The position numbers and the translations under genes were made by a program. The notes beneath the pieces were generated by a model. That model searched no databases. It was not told where the DNA came from and worked only from the letters and a program-made list of their open reading frames with translations. This document shows positions 8,560 to 16,997 of a stretch of DNA of 48,073 nucleotides, piece after piece (position 1 is the stretch's first letter; every line of letters starts with the position of its first letter). The DNA is from Polaromonas sp. (GTDB taxonomy: Bacteria > Pseudomonadota > Gammaproteobacteria > Burkholderiales > Burkholderiaceae_C). Where the stretch lies: positions 77,437 to 125,509 of the forward strand of contig NZ_JADMJK010000054.1 of assembly GCF_018780625.1 (NCBI RefSeq). Direction: 5' to 3'.

Positions 8560-9814
8560 GCGCATACCAGGGGAATTCCAGCGCGGCTGGCGCATTTTGC
8601 TGCTGGCGCTGGCGGGCGCGGCCACCACGGTCAGCGTGACGCTGCTCTACAGCTTCGGCACTTTGGTGCTGCCACTGGAGCGTGCCTTTGGCTGGAGCCG
8701 GGGTGACCTGCAAATTGCGATCGCCTGCATGTCAGGCGGCGTGGTGGTGGCAAGCCAGCTGGCCGGCTGGCTCAACCTGCGTTGGGGCATGCGGCGGATG
8801 ACGCTGCTGTCCCTGCTGGCGCTGCCGCTGGCTTTCCTGGCGATCACCTTCATGGGCCAGTCGATCTTCTGGCTCTACCTGGGTTATTTCCTGATTCCGA
8901 TTGCCGGTGTCGGTGTCACTTTCGTCACCTGGACGCAACTGGTCAGTTCGTGGTTCGACCGCAAACGCGGCCTGGCGCTGGCGCTGGTGCTGTGCGGTTC
9001 GGGCATTGCCGCTGCCGTGCTGCCGCCCCTGCTCACCTGGGCCATGGAACGCTGGGACTGGCGCGCCGCCTATGTCGTGATGGGATTGCTGCCGCTGCTG
9101 CTGACGCTGCCGCTGGCCTTGCGTTTCCTGGTGCCGAGCCCGGCAGCCGTTTCAAACCCTGCCATTGCGGTGCGAAAACCGGCGGTGGCCTCGGCCAGTT
9201 TCAGGGTCAGTGCGCGGTCAGGCAAATTCTGGATATTGAACATCGCCCTCACGCTGGTGGTGTCGGCCGTGGTCGGCATGGTGACCAACACCGTGCCGCT
9301 GCTGCGCGACATCGGCCTGTCGGCCACCCAGGCCAGCAGTGTCTTCAGCAGCTTCGGCATTGCGCTGATCTCCGGCCGGCTGCTGGCGGGCTGGCTGATC
9401 GACCGTCTATGGGCGCCGGGTGTGGCTGCGGTTGCGCTGTTCATGCCTTGCATCGGCTGCCTGCTGCTGTGGACAGCGGACGCGAGTTCGTCCACCCTGC
9501 TGCTGACCGCTGCGGTGGCGCTGGTGGGCATCGGTGCCGGCGCCGAGTTCGACCTGTCGGCCTACCTGATTTCCCGCTATTTCGGCTTGAAGGACTATGG
9601 GCGCCTGTTCGGCATCCACCTCGGCCTGATCACGGCGGGCAGCATGCTGGCGCCGCTGATGTTCGCCGCCATGTACAAGACGACCGGCGGCTACGGCCCG
9701 CTGCTCGCCTGGTGCGCGGGCTGCTGCGTGGTCGGGCCACTGCTGCTCCTGACGCTGGGACGCCAGCCGCCGCTGGAAAGCGCAGTGACGCAGGCCGTCG
9801 GCCACCCCGCTTAG
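8552..9814 (+). CDS. MFS transporter (copy 1)
   Basis: This 420-aa protein is built of about 12 hydrophobic helices with a short cytoplasmic loop WFDRKRGLALALVL between helices 4 and 5, a pattern seen in monocarboxylate/OFA-like MFS proteins. It is expected in the inner membrane as a proton-linked importer of an organic acid or hydrophobic substrate. Translation starts at a GTG that overlaps the SDR stop by 8 bases, which implies coupling. It is a paralogue of 15711-16997, sharing GWLNLR and RDIGLSA blocks. Transported compound unknown. Confidence 0.85.
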   Translation: MAERIPGEFQRGWRILLLALAGAATTVSVTLLYSFGTLVLPLERAFGWSRGDLQIAIACMSGGVVVASQLAGWLNLRWGMRRMTLLSLLALPLAFLAITFMGQSIFWLYLGYFLIPIAGVGVTFVTWTQLVSSWFDRKRGLALALVLCGSGIAAAVLPPLLTWAMERWDWRAAYVVMGLLPLLLTLPLALRFLVPSPAAVSNPAIAVRKPAVASASFRVSARSGKFWILNIALTLVVSAVVGMVTNTVPLLRDIGLSATQASSVFSSFGIALISGRLLAGWLIDRLWAPGVAAVALFMPCIGCLLLWTADASSSTLLLTAAVALVGIGAGAEFDLSAYLISRYFGLKDYGRLFGIHLGLITAGSMLAPLMFAAMYKTTGGYGPLLAWCAGCCVVGPLLLLTLGRQPPLESAVTQAVGHPA

Positions 9815-9860
9815 CGCGCACTCACCGTGGCTGGCACGCAGGGCGACCAAGGTGCTTGAG

Positions 9861-9932
9861 AGTTTTTGCTACCGTATTTATAGCTGCTTTCGCACGCCAG
9901 CCTTTCGCAAAAGGCATATTTAATGCTAAAAG
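9861..9932 (+). repeat. dispersed intergenic repeat, copy A
   Basis: This AT-rich block (beginning AGTTTTTGCTACCGTATTTA) sits between the convergent MFS and AraC genes. It matches, base for base over most of its length, the reverse complement of 30911-30981, and more loosely 19940-20009 and 19476-19534. Shared anchors are TTTGCTAC, ATTTATAGC and GCATATTT.ATGCT. Similar repeats are known in intergenic DNA of Comamonadaceae; function unknown. Confidence 0.65.
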
Positions 9933-9959
9933 TCCGCTTACTGGTTAAAACTGATGCGC

Positions 9960-10877
9960 TCAGTGGGTAAAGCTGCTCTCGCGGCAGACCACGCCCCGGT
10001 TCTGACGGTATTGCAGCGGCGTCAGGCCGGTGGCGCGGCGAAAGGCGTCGCCGAAAGCGGCGGCGCTTCGAAATCCACTGCTGTAGGCGACCTGCTTGAT
10101 CAGCAGGTCGCCATCGTCGAGCAATACCTTGGCACGGGCAATGTGGGTCGAAGCCACATAGCTGCGCAGTGTCTGCCCGGAGGTCCGCTTGAACAAGGTG
10201 GACAGTTCGCGCGCCGGCAACTGGCAGGCGGCCGCCATCTCGGCCAGCGACAGACCGTCGGTGTCGGTGGCGCCTTCGATCAGCTCCTTCAGCAGGCTGA
10301 GCTGACGCTCGCTGAGCTTGCCTTGCGGCGCGGACTGTTCTTCCTTCCCAAGGGTGCAATGGCGGTGCAGCTCAATCGCCATCATGGTCAGGATGCAGCT
10401 GACCTGCAGGCCGCTGGCAAATGACGGCGTGGTGGTTTCTTCGGCCAGCCACTGCATGCCGGTGCGCAGTTTTTCGTTCTGCACATCGAGCGTGCAGTCC
10501 GGATCCACTTCATTCCAGTGCCAGTCAATCGCACCCAGCAGGCCCAGCCGCTTGGGGTCCATCATGCACACGACCGCGTGGCGCCGGCCCGGGTTCCAGC
10601 GCACCGAACGGGCCGACTCGGGCGGCATGAAATTAAGCATGCCGACGGGGCGTTCCTGGCCGCTGTTTGTCTGCACCGTGTAGCGCGCCCGTCCCATCGC
10701 TGGCGCCTCAGCCAGCTCAATCAGGCAATGTCGGCCAGACAGCAGGTTGACCGCGCCCGGTTCGGCCCAGTGAATCTCCTGGACGCAAACCTCGTAAGAG
10801 GCCTCCTCCAGATGGGCGCCTATTACTTTCATCGGCGCCAGCGTGTTCATCAACGGTTTAAGTTCGGCTGTGTGCAT
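9960..10877 (-). CDS. AraC-family regulator (copy 2)
   Basis: This 305-aa protein ends in a tandem AraC helix-turn-helix (LAEMAAACQLPARELSTLF, then AAAFGDAFRRATGLTPLQYR). It is a paralogue of 5524-6465: both contain the ESA-type NFxxP segment and a conserved LLIKQVA in the second HTH. The ATG at 10877 is preceded by AGGAGA at good spacing; a longer reading to 10946 has no ribosome site. It lies downstream of, and on the same strand as, the KstD-like flavoprotein gene but has its own AT-rich 130-base upstream region. It is a likely activator of one of the cluster operons, with a pathway compound as effector. Confidence 0.85.
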   Translation of the reverse strand: MHTAELKPLMNTLAPMKVIGAHLEEASYEVCVQEIHWAEPGAVNLLSGRHCLIELAEAPAMGRARYTVQTNSGQERPVGMLNFMPPESARSVRWNPGRRHAVVCMMDPKRLGLLGAIDWHWNEVDPDCTLDVQNEKLRTGMQWLAEETTTPSFASGLQVSCILTMMAIELHRHCTLGKEEQSAPQGKLSERQLSLLKELIEGATDTDGLSLAEMAAACQLPARELSTLFKRTSGQTLRSYVASTHIARAKVLLDDGDLLIKQVAYSSGFRSAAAFGDAFRRATGLTPLQYRQNRGVVCRESSFTH

Positions 10878-10906
10878 CGTCGTGTCTCCTGGAAATGCCG
10901 CCCGAC

Positions 10907-10918
10907 CGGGAAATCCCG
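10907..10918. promoter_or_regulatory. short palindrome upstream of AraC copy 2
   Basis: A 12-base element with arms CGGGA and TCCCG lies about 30 bases before the AraC start. It is a possible operator or 5' leader hairpin. No factor can be assigned. Confidence 0.25.
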
Positions 10919-11007
10919 TCCATGCGACAAGCCCTATATGAGACACTAATTTTATATTTGTTCAAATAATGGTTATCCCGTAGCTGCCGTTTATCTTCGT
11001 GTCAGCG

Positions 11008-12711
11008 TCATTGCGCTTGCGCCAGCGTTTGCGCGGCGATGAACCCGAAGGTCAGGCCGAGCGTGTTGTTGGCGCCATTGCCCGGCGCGCGGCCGCGCCA
11101 CAGGGAGTTCATGTCCAGGCCCGCCGCATGCAGGCCGGGGATGGCCTCGCCCTGCGCATCAAGCACGCGGGCATGCGTGTCCACCCTCAGGCCAACCGTC
11201 GTGGTGGAGTCGCCCGGATGGATCTGCACGGCGTAGAATGGACCGCTGCGAACCGGGCCGAGACAGGGATTGGGCTGGTGCGCGCTATCCCCCATGAAGT
11301 GGTCGGCCGGCGTGCTGCCGCGCTGAAATTCATCATCGACACCGCAGGCGGCCTGCACATTGAAGCGGTCCACGGTCGCTTTCAGAACCTGCGCGGGCGC
11401 GCCGATGCGCTCGGCCAGTCCTTCGAGCGTGGGCGCGGTGATGACGTAGCCTGCGGCGATCAGGCGCTGCAGGCCCCAGCCGCCCGGACGCACCAGTCCC
11501 AGGCCATAGCGGCGGATGAAGGCATGGTCGCAAATCAGGTGCGCCGGAACCGAGCCGGTGCGGTGCATGGGCTCGACCAGGTTGGTCGCCGACTCGTTGC
11601 CAAAACGCCGGCCCTGGTCATTGACCGCAATGCAGCCAGGCTTGCCCCGGTCCAGGAACAGGTGCGGAAACTTTTGCAGCGTACCGTCGGCCTTGCGCAG
11701 CACCGACACCACGACCCAGCCGGCATTGCTCAGGTTGTCGCCATCGAACTGGCCGCCCAGCGCCAGCGCTGTATTCAGGCCGTCGCCGGTGTTGCCCTCG
11801 GGCACGAGCGAGATGTGATGCTCGGGATAGGGAATGTACTGGCGGCGCATCTGCGCATTGGCCGAAAAGCCGCCGCTGGACAGCACGACACCCTTCCTGG
11901 CCCTGACCGTCACCGAGACACCATCGCGCGTCGCCACCACACCGGTGACCCGGCCCTCTTCGAACAGCAGCCGCTGCATCGGCGCATTGCGCCACAGCGT
12001 GACCTGCGCATCGAGCGCCGAGCGTAGCAGGCGCGCGGCCAGCGCATTGCCCATGGTGAGCCGGGTGCCGCGCGGGTAGCGTAGCCGGTCAATCCCATAA
12101 CTGAGCGCCAGCCGGGCCATGTGCCTGAACGAGGCAAAAGACCGGGTCATGTTGGCTGCATGCCCCATGTCGCCCAGGCCGATCATCAAGCCACCGGGCG
12201 CGTTGAATTCGGCCAGGGGCGGACGCAGTAGGCCAAAGTGGTCTCCCAGTTCGCGTCCGTCGTATTCGAGCGGGCACAGCAGCCGGCCATCCCGGGAAAA
12301 ACCTGTCGCCTGCGGGTGCCAGTCGGCAAAGCCGTGCTGCACCGCAAAGCGGGTCGCGGTGTGGCTGTGCAGGTAATCCACCATGAGCGGCGCCGCCTCC
12401 AGAAACGCTTCGAGCAGGTCCGGGCGCAGTGTCGGCCCGACCACCTCGTGCACATAGCGTGAAGCCATGCCGGGCGCTTCATGGATACCGGCCTGCGCCG
12501 CCAGCGAACTGCCTGGCACCCAGATGCCGCCGCCCGACAGCGCGGTGGTGCCGCCGAAGTAGCCGGTCTTTTCAAGCAGCAGGACATCGAGCCCGTGCCG
12601 CGCAGCCACCGTGGCGGCGGTCAGCCCGGCGCCGCCCGAGCCGACGACCACCACGTCCGTGTGGATCGTCTCGCCAACGGGTTGCCGGCTGGCCGCGTCA
12701 GGCGGGCCCAT
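11008..12711 (-). CDS. FAD-dependent dehydrogenase, KstD/fumarate reductase flavoprotein-like
   Basis: The 567-aa flavoprotein opens with a dinucleotide-binding motif (VVVVGSGGAGLTAATVAARH, G24-G29) and continues with a FRD/KstD-type FAD_binding_2 layout, including GGTTALSGGGIWVPG and a C-terminal LHAAGLDMNSLWRG segment before NNTLGLTFGF. Family members include 3-ketosteroid delta-1-dehydrogenases that desaturate a ring next to a ketone. The C-terminal region differs from classical KstD, so activity on steroids is not certain. It overlaps the upstream SDR gene by 14 bases and forms an operon with it. A ring ketone made by the SDR could be its substrate. This is inference. Confidence 0.8.
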   Translation of the reverse strand: MGPPDAASRQPVGETIHTDVVVVGSGGAGLTAATVAARHGLDVLLLEKTGYFGGTTALSGGGIWVPGSSLAAQAGIHEAPGMASRYVHEVVGPTLRPDLLEAFLEAAPLMVDYLHSHTATRFAVQHGFADWHPQATGFSRDGRLLCPLEYDGRELGDHFGLLRPPLAEFNAPGGLMIGLGDMGHAANMTRSFASFRHMARLALSYGIDRLRYPRGTRLTMGNALAARLLRSALDAQVTLWRNAPMQRLLFEEGRVTGVVATRDGVSVTVRARKGVVLSSGGFSANAQMRRQYIPYPEHHISLVPEGNTGDGLNTALALGGQFDGDNLSNAGWVVVSVLRKADGTLQKFPHLFLDRGKPGCIAVNDQGRRFGNESATNLVEPMHRTGSVPAHLICDHAFIRRYGLGLVRPGGWGLQRLIAAGYVITAPTLEGLAERIGAPAQVLKATVDRFNVQAACGVDDEFQRGSTPADHFMGDSAHQPNPCLGPVRSGPFYAVQIHPGDSTTTVGLRVDTHARVLDAQGEAIPGLHAAGLDMNSLWRGRAPGNGANNTLGLTFGFIAAQTLAQAQ

Positions 12712-13525
12712 AGAAATTATCGAGAAAACTGCTCTGGGCTTCCACCCGTTCGCGCCTCAACCTGGCGGAAATCAGGGGGTTGTCCGAGTCTTCCCCGGCA
12801 CAGAGCACCAGCGTCGGACCCTGGCCCAGGCTGGCCAGGCCGATGCGGGCCACGTCCTGCGACGATGTCAGTGTCACCGTATCGGGCGACAGCTTGAACC
12901 TGGCGAACACGGTGCGCAACTTGGGCGTGTCGGTGGCGCCAAGCTGCAGGTTAAGCACATCGACGCCGTGCGGCTTGAGTTCTTTCCACAGGCTTTCGCC
13001 AAAGTTCATCGCATAGGCCTTGGTGGCGGTGTAGATCGCCAGGCGCCCGCAGCCGCCGAGCGCCGCCTCGGAGCCGACCAGCAACAGCCCGCCGCGCCCG
13101 CGCTTGACGAAGACGGTGGCAAAGCCATGGCAGGCTTCGGTTAACAGGTCGATGTTGCGCTGGGTCAGCGTGCGCCAGGCCGCGTAAGGACTGTCAAGAA
13201 ATTTGCCGCCGACACTGTCGCCGCCGGCATTGAACACGACCAGTCCCAGGTCGCGGCCTTCGGCGGCCTGGAACAGTTCGGCAGCAGCCGTCGGGGATGT
13301 GAGGTCGAGCGGGAGCGTGACCACTTCCACGCCATGGTCCGTACGGATCTGTCCAGCGAGTTCTTCGAGTTTGTCGGGCCGCCGGGCGACCAGGATCAGG
13401 CTGAGGCCCTTGGCGGCGGCCTGAAGCGCAAATTCAGCGCCGGTGCCTTCCGAGGCGCCGCAGACCATCGCCCAAGGGCCATAGCGTTTGAAAAAATCAG
13501 GGTCGGAAAGGGATGATGAAGACAT
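12698..13525 (-). CDS. short-chain dehydrogenase, NADP-type
   Basis: The 275-aa SDR has a variant cofactor motif GASEGTGAEF (residues 23-32), ARRPDKL after strand 2 (arginines typical of NADP(H) binding) and a catalytic set S152, Y165 and K169 (YTATK). It resembles the 17-beta-hydroxysteroid/ketoreductase-like SDR group. I selected ATG at 13525, where the SDR-typical N-terminus begins (MSSSSLSDPDFFKRYGPW); no clear ribosome site marks any of the possible starts (13585, 13558, 13525). It overlaps the downstream flavoprotein gene by 14 bases. It is probably the first gene of a two-gene operon transcribed away from 14137. Confidence 0.8.
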   Translation of the reverse strand: MSSSSLSDPDFFKRYGPWAMVCGASEGTGAEFALQAAAKGLSLILVARRPDKLEELAGQIRTDHGVEVVTLPLDLTSPTAAAELFQAAEGRDLGLVVFNAGGDSVGGKFLDSPYAAWRTLTQRNIDLLTEACHGFATVFVKRGRGGLLLVGSEAALGGCGRLAIYTATKAYAMNFGESLWKELKPHGVDVLNLQLGATDTPKLRTVFARFKLSPDTVTLTSSQDVARIGLASLGQGPTLVLCAGEDSDNPLISARLRRERVEAQSSFLDNFYGPA

Positions 13526-14136
13526 GGTGCGGTGGCCGTGGGGTGAAGATGCCTTCATCTTCGGCGACGGCTGACCCGCATGCAAGTGTGCCGAACGTTG
13601 CCGAACGCCGCAATGCTATCGGCGAAATGCAAGCGCGCCGACGCGCCGTCCGGGCAGCCGCGCGTTGCCGGCCGTCAGCGTTTCAGAGCCGGCCGGCGCT
13701 TGCCCAGGCGGTCATGTTCCGGCTCAAGGCAAGACTGGCGTTGTCCAGCGCTCGCAGCGATGGCCACGAGCGTGGCTTGCCCAATGGCGTTGCAGGGGTG
13801 GCGCAGCGTTCGGTTTTATTGGCAGGTATGCCGCCAGTCTTCAGGCTGACGGTCGCGGGAATAGCGGCAAAAGAGAGTTGTGTGCAGGCCATGTAAGTCT
13901 TCCGGAAAAATTAAGGGTTAACCCTAGTATAGGGATTTTTACTAATTTGCACAGAACAGCCCGATATGTGAAGAACCTTGCCATCCGTGTTTTCCCTAGG
14001 CCCGCTAAAAACAGGCGCATCTTCGTTTGACCCAAGGTACATTCAGCAATATTGAACACAACTCTCATTTGTGATTAACTCGCCGGCTACGGGCAAGGCT
14101 TGCTGGCCCAACAGACAAGACAACAAGGATCAAAAA
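13526..14136. other. divergent intergenic region
   Basis: These 611 bases separate the SDR-flavoprotein operon (minus) from the CrtI-like operon (plus). The left half is GC-rich and contains open frames on both strands that look like chance; a 69-aa minus-strand frame at 13683-13892 has no recognisable domain or ribosome site. From about 13900 the base composition becomes AT-rich, as expected for promoters. It contains the palindrome at 13914-13925. No RNA gene is seen. Confidence 0.5.
13914..13925. promoter_or_regulatory. perfect palindrome AGGGTTAACCCT
   Basis: A perfect 12-base palindrome sits 212 bases before the CrtI-like gene in the AT-rich half of a divergent promoter region. A second AGGG lies just downstream (TAGTATAGGGAT). 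It is a candidate operator for one of the cluster's regulators. There is no direct evidence for a binding protein. Confidence 0.35.
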
Positions 14137-15714
14137 ATGACAACACTTCCCTACGACGTGGCCATCGTCGGCGGCGGCCACAATGGCCTGACGGCCGCCT
14201 GCTACCTAGCCATGACCGGCAAGAAAGTGGTGGTGATCGAGGCGCTCGCCAAGGTCGGCGGCATGGCCACCTCGGGCGCGGTGATTCCCGAAGCGCCGCA
14301 GCATATCGTTCATACCTGTGCACTAGATCTCATGTCGCTGCGCGTGCATCCGATGATGCCGGTCGAGCTGGAACTGGAAAAGCACGGCTTTCGCCAGGTC
14401 GAGATGACGCCAGGCTACGTGTACCTGCACCCCGACGGCAATTCGCTGGTGTTCTGGCGCGATCCGCTCAAGACCGCCGAAGAAATCCGGCGTTTTTCGC
14501 CCAAGGATGCGCAGGCCTTCCTCGACTTCATGAAGGTACTCGACGCCTTCATGGACATGGCGGTTCCGATGATGCGGGTCGATCCGACGCAGTTTAATTT
14601 CGGCGCCAAGCTGGGCGCGCTGCGCGCGGTACTGGGCAATCTCAAGCACAAGCCCGACGTGGTGGCGCTGATGACCGGCTCGGCCTACCAGGCCGCGCTG
14701 GAGCGCTTCGAGCATCCGGTGACGATTTCGGCGATGTGTTGCCTGGTCGGCGCCGCCGGCCCGATCACCAACGACGGCACCGGCATCTATTTCATCCTGC
14801 TCGGCTTCCTGCACCGCTTCGGCGTCGGGCGGGTGGTCGGTGGCATGCAGCAGCTGACCAATGCGATGGCATCTCGGCTCAAGGAACTCGGCGGCGAGAT
14901 CATCACGTCGGCGCCCGTCGAGGAAATTGTCGCCGAACACGGCAAGGTGCGCGGGGTGAAACTGGAGGACGGGCGCTTCATCGAAGCCAGGGCCGTGGTG
15001 GCGACCGTCCATCCGAAGATGGCCTTCGAGATGCTGACGCCCGGCTCCATGGACCACAAGCTGATGACACGCGTGGCGCTGGCTCCGGCCAATGCCCACG
15101 GCGCCTCGCCGCTCAAGGTGGATATGGCGCTGCGCGGCCAGGTGTCGGTCAAGCGCCATGAGGCGATGCGCCATGATGGCTTGAGCCTGCGCAAGAGCGT
15201 GCTGCTCATCGGCACCGCCGAGGCGGTGCTGGAGAATTTCGCCACCTCGGCGCGCGGCGAGGTTCCAAAGCTGCCATACATGTGGATCACCGCGCCCAGC
15301 GCGGTCGATCCATCGCAAGCGCCCGAGGGCCAGGACGTGGCCTATCTTTACCCGGTGGCCATGCCGGTGAACCCGCGCGAAGGCTGGGATGCCATCCGCG
15401 ACCGCGTCGGGCAACAGGTCATCGACCAGGCTGGCGAGTACATGGACGGGCTGACCACGCTGGAAATCGGGCGCCGTGTCGAAGCTTCGCCTGATCTGGC
15501 CAAGCGGCTGAACGTGCACAACGGCTGCGTCGTGCATGTGGACACCTCGACCATGCGTTCCGGAAAGAACCGTCCGGTCCAGGGCGCCGGCGTCGAAATC
15601 TTGCCGGTGGCGGGGTTTTACCTTGGCGGCGCCGGCATCCACCCGGGCGGCGGCATCAACGGCCTGCCCGGCCGCATTGCGGCCAACCGCGTCAAGCGCT
15701 TTCTGGCGAAATGA
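14137..15714 (+). CDS. phytoene-desaturase-like FAD oxidoreductase
   Basis: The 525-aa protein has an N-terminal FAD motif (VAIVGGGHNGLTAACYLAMT, residues 8-27) followed by the acidic strand end VVVIEA, and a C-terminal YLGGAGIHPGGGINGLPGR. This start and end pattern is that of the CrtI/NAD(P)-FAD amine-oxidase-like superfamily, whose members desaturate or isomerise isoprenoids and oxidise alcohols. Start at 14137 is supported by AAGGAT upstream and the motif position; the longer reading from 14071 adds 22 unlikely residues. Its stop overlaps the MFS start by 4 bases (ATGA), and that gene in turn overlaps the P450, giving a tight operon. Desaturation of a terpenoid-like skeleton is a plausible but unproven role. 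Confidence 0.8.
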   Translation: MTTLPYDVAIVGGGHNGLTAACYLAMTGKKVVVIEALAKVGGMATSGAVIPEAPQHIVHTCALDLMSLRVHPMMPVELELEKHGFRQVEMTPGYVYLHPDGNSLVFWRDPLKTAEEIRRFSPKDAQAFLDFMKVLDAFMDMAVPMMRVDPTQFNFGAKLGALRAVLGNLKHKPDVVALMTGSAYQAALERFEHPVTISAMCCLVGAAGPITNDGTGIYFILLGFLHRFGVGRVVGGMQQLTNAMASRLKELGGEIITSAPVEEIVAEHGKVRGVKLEDGRFIEARAVVATVHPKMAFEMLTPGSMDHKLMTRVALAPANAHGASPLKVDMALRGQVSVKRHEAMRHDGLSLRKSVLLIGTAEAVLENFATSARGEVPKLPYMWITAPSAVDPSQAPEGQDVAYLYPVAMPVNPREGWDAIRDRVGQQVIDQAGEYMDGLTTLEIGRRVEASPDLAKRLNVHNGCVVHVDTSTMRSGKNRPVQGAGVEILPVAGFYLGGAGIHPGGGINGLPGRIAANRVKRFLAK

Positions 15715-16997
15715 CCGCCGCGTCAACCCCGGCGGCGGAGGCGCCGGCCGGAGAATTTTCCACTGGCTGGCCGACCCTGGCGCTGGCGCTGGCCGGTGTG
15801 GCCACCAGCGTCAGCGCGCTGCTGATCTACAGCCTGGGCACGCTGATCGTGCCGCTCGAAAAAGCCATGGGCTGGAGCCGCGCCGACCTGCAGATCGCGG
15901 TCAGCTTCCTGGCCGCCGGCGGCGCGCTCTCGGTCAACCTGGTCGGCTGGCTGAACCTGCGCTACGGCATGCGCGCCGTCACCGGCGTGTCGATGTTCGC
16001 GGTGGCGCTGGCCTTCGCTTCGTTTGCCTTGATGCACACCTCGATCGGCTGGATGTACCTCGGCTACTTCGTGCTGCCCCTGATCGGGCTGGGCACGACG
16101 CCGGTCACCTGGACGCAGATCGTCGCCCAACATTTCCACCGCCACCGCGGCCTGGCCCTGTCGCTGGTGCTGTGCGGCACTGGAGTTACCGCCGCTGTGC
16201 TGCCGTCTCTGCTGACCTGGACGATGAGCCGCTGGGGCTGGCAGGCGGGCTACCTCACGCTGGCCGCCCTGCCCCTGCTGATGTGGCTGACGCTGAGCTG
16301 GCGTTATTTGCCGGCGTCTGGCACCAAGCCGGCGCGCGCCCGCAGCGCTGAACTCATCGCCGCCGCCAAGCGCGGCATGCCGTTCGCGCAGGCCTTGCGG
16401 GACCGCCGCTTTTGGGTCTGCAACCTTGGCTTGGGACTGGTGGTGTCCGCCATCTACGGCATGGCAACGAACACCGTGCCGCTGCTGCGCGACATCGGCC
16501 TGTCGGCGGCAGAGGCTGGCGGCGTATTCGGCGTTTTTGGCGTGTCGTTGATTGCCGGCCGAATCGGCGTGGGCACGCTGATCGACCGGCTGTGGGCGCC
16601 GGGCGTCGCGGCTGTCGCGCTGGGATTGCCGGCCATCGGCTGCCTGATGTTCCTGGGCGCCGATGCGAGCACACCGATTCCCTGGCTGTTATTGGCGACC
16701 GCCCTGGTTGGTATCGGCTCGGGTGCCGAGTTCGACATTGCCGCCTACCTGGTGTCGCGCTACTTCGGGCTGCGCGACTATGGCCGCCTGTTCGGGCTGC
16801 ACCTGGGCGTAGTCACGCTCGGCTCGACCGTGGCGCCTTTTGCATTCGCCGCGTTGCTCCGCGGCACTGGCGGCTACTCGGCGATGCTGATGGTGTGCGC
16901 CGCCTGCTGCGTCATCGGCCCCTTGCTTTTACTCACGCTTGGCCGCTATCCGGCCGAAGCCTCTTTCATTGACAACCCACTGGAGTCCACACCATGA
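15711..16997 (+). CDS. MFS transporter (copy 2)
   Basis: The 428-aa membrane protein has about 12 helices and the same family features as 8552-9814: TLIVPLEKAMGWSRADLQIA near the first helices, a HRHRGLALSLVLCG loop and RDIGLSAAEAGGVF. Two closely similar carriers in one cluster suggest different substrates or import plus intermediate export. The start ATG overlaps the CrtI-like stop and its stop overlaps the P450 start, each by 4 bases, so the three genes are translationally coupled. Confidence 0.85.
   Translation: MTAASTPAAEAPAGEFSTGWPTLALALAGVATSVSALLIYSLGTLIVPLEKAMGWSRADLQIAVSFLAAGGALSVNLVGWLNLRYGMRAVTGVSMFAVALAFASFALMHTSIGWMYLGYFVLPLIGLGTTPVTWTQIVAQHFHRHRGLALSLVLCGTGVTAAVLPSLLTWTMSRWGWQAGYLTLAALPLLMWLTLSWRYLPASGTKPARARSAELIAAAKRGMPFAQALRDRRFWVCNLGLGLVVSAIYGMATNTVPLLRDIGLSAAEAGGVFGVFGVSLIAGRIGVGTLIDRLWAPGVAAVALGLPAIGCLMFLGADASTPIPWLLLATALVGIGSGAEFDIAAYLVSRYFGLRDYGRLFGLHLGVVTLGSTVAPFAFAALLRGTGGYSAMLMVCAACCVIGPLLLLTLGRYPAEASFIDNPLESTP

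Noticed and set aside
13683-13892. 69-aa open frame on the minus strand in the divergent gap
   Set aside because: No ribosome site, no recognised motif and overlapping open frames on the other strand; left as unassigned DNA.
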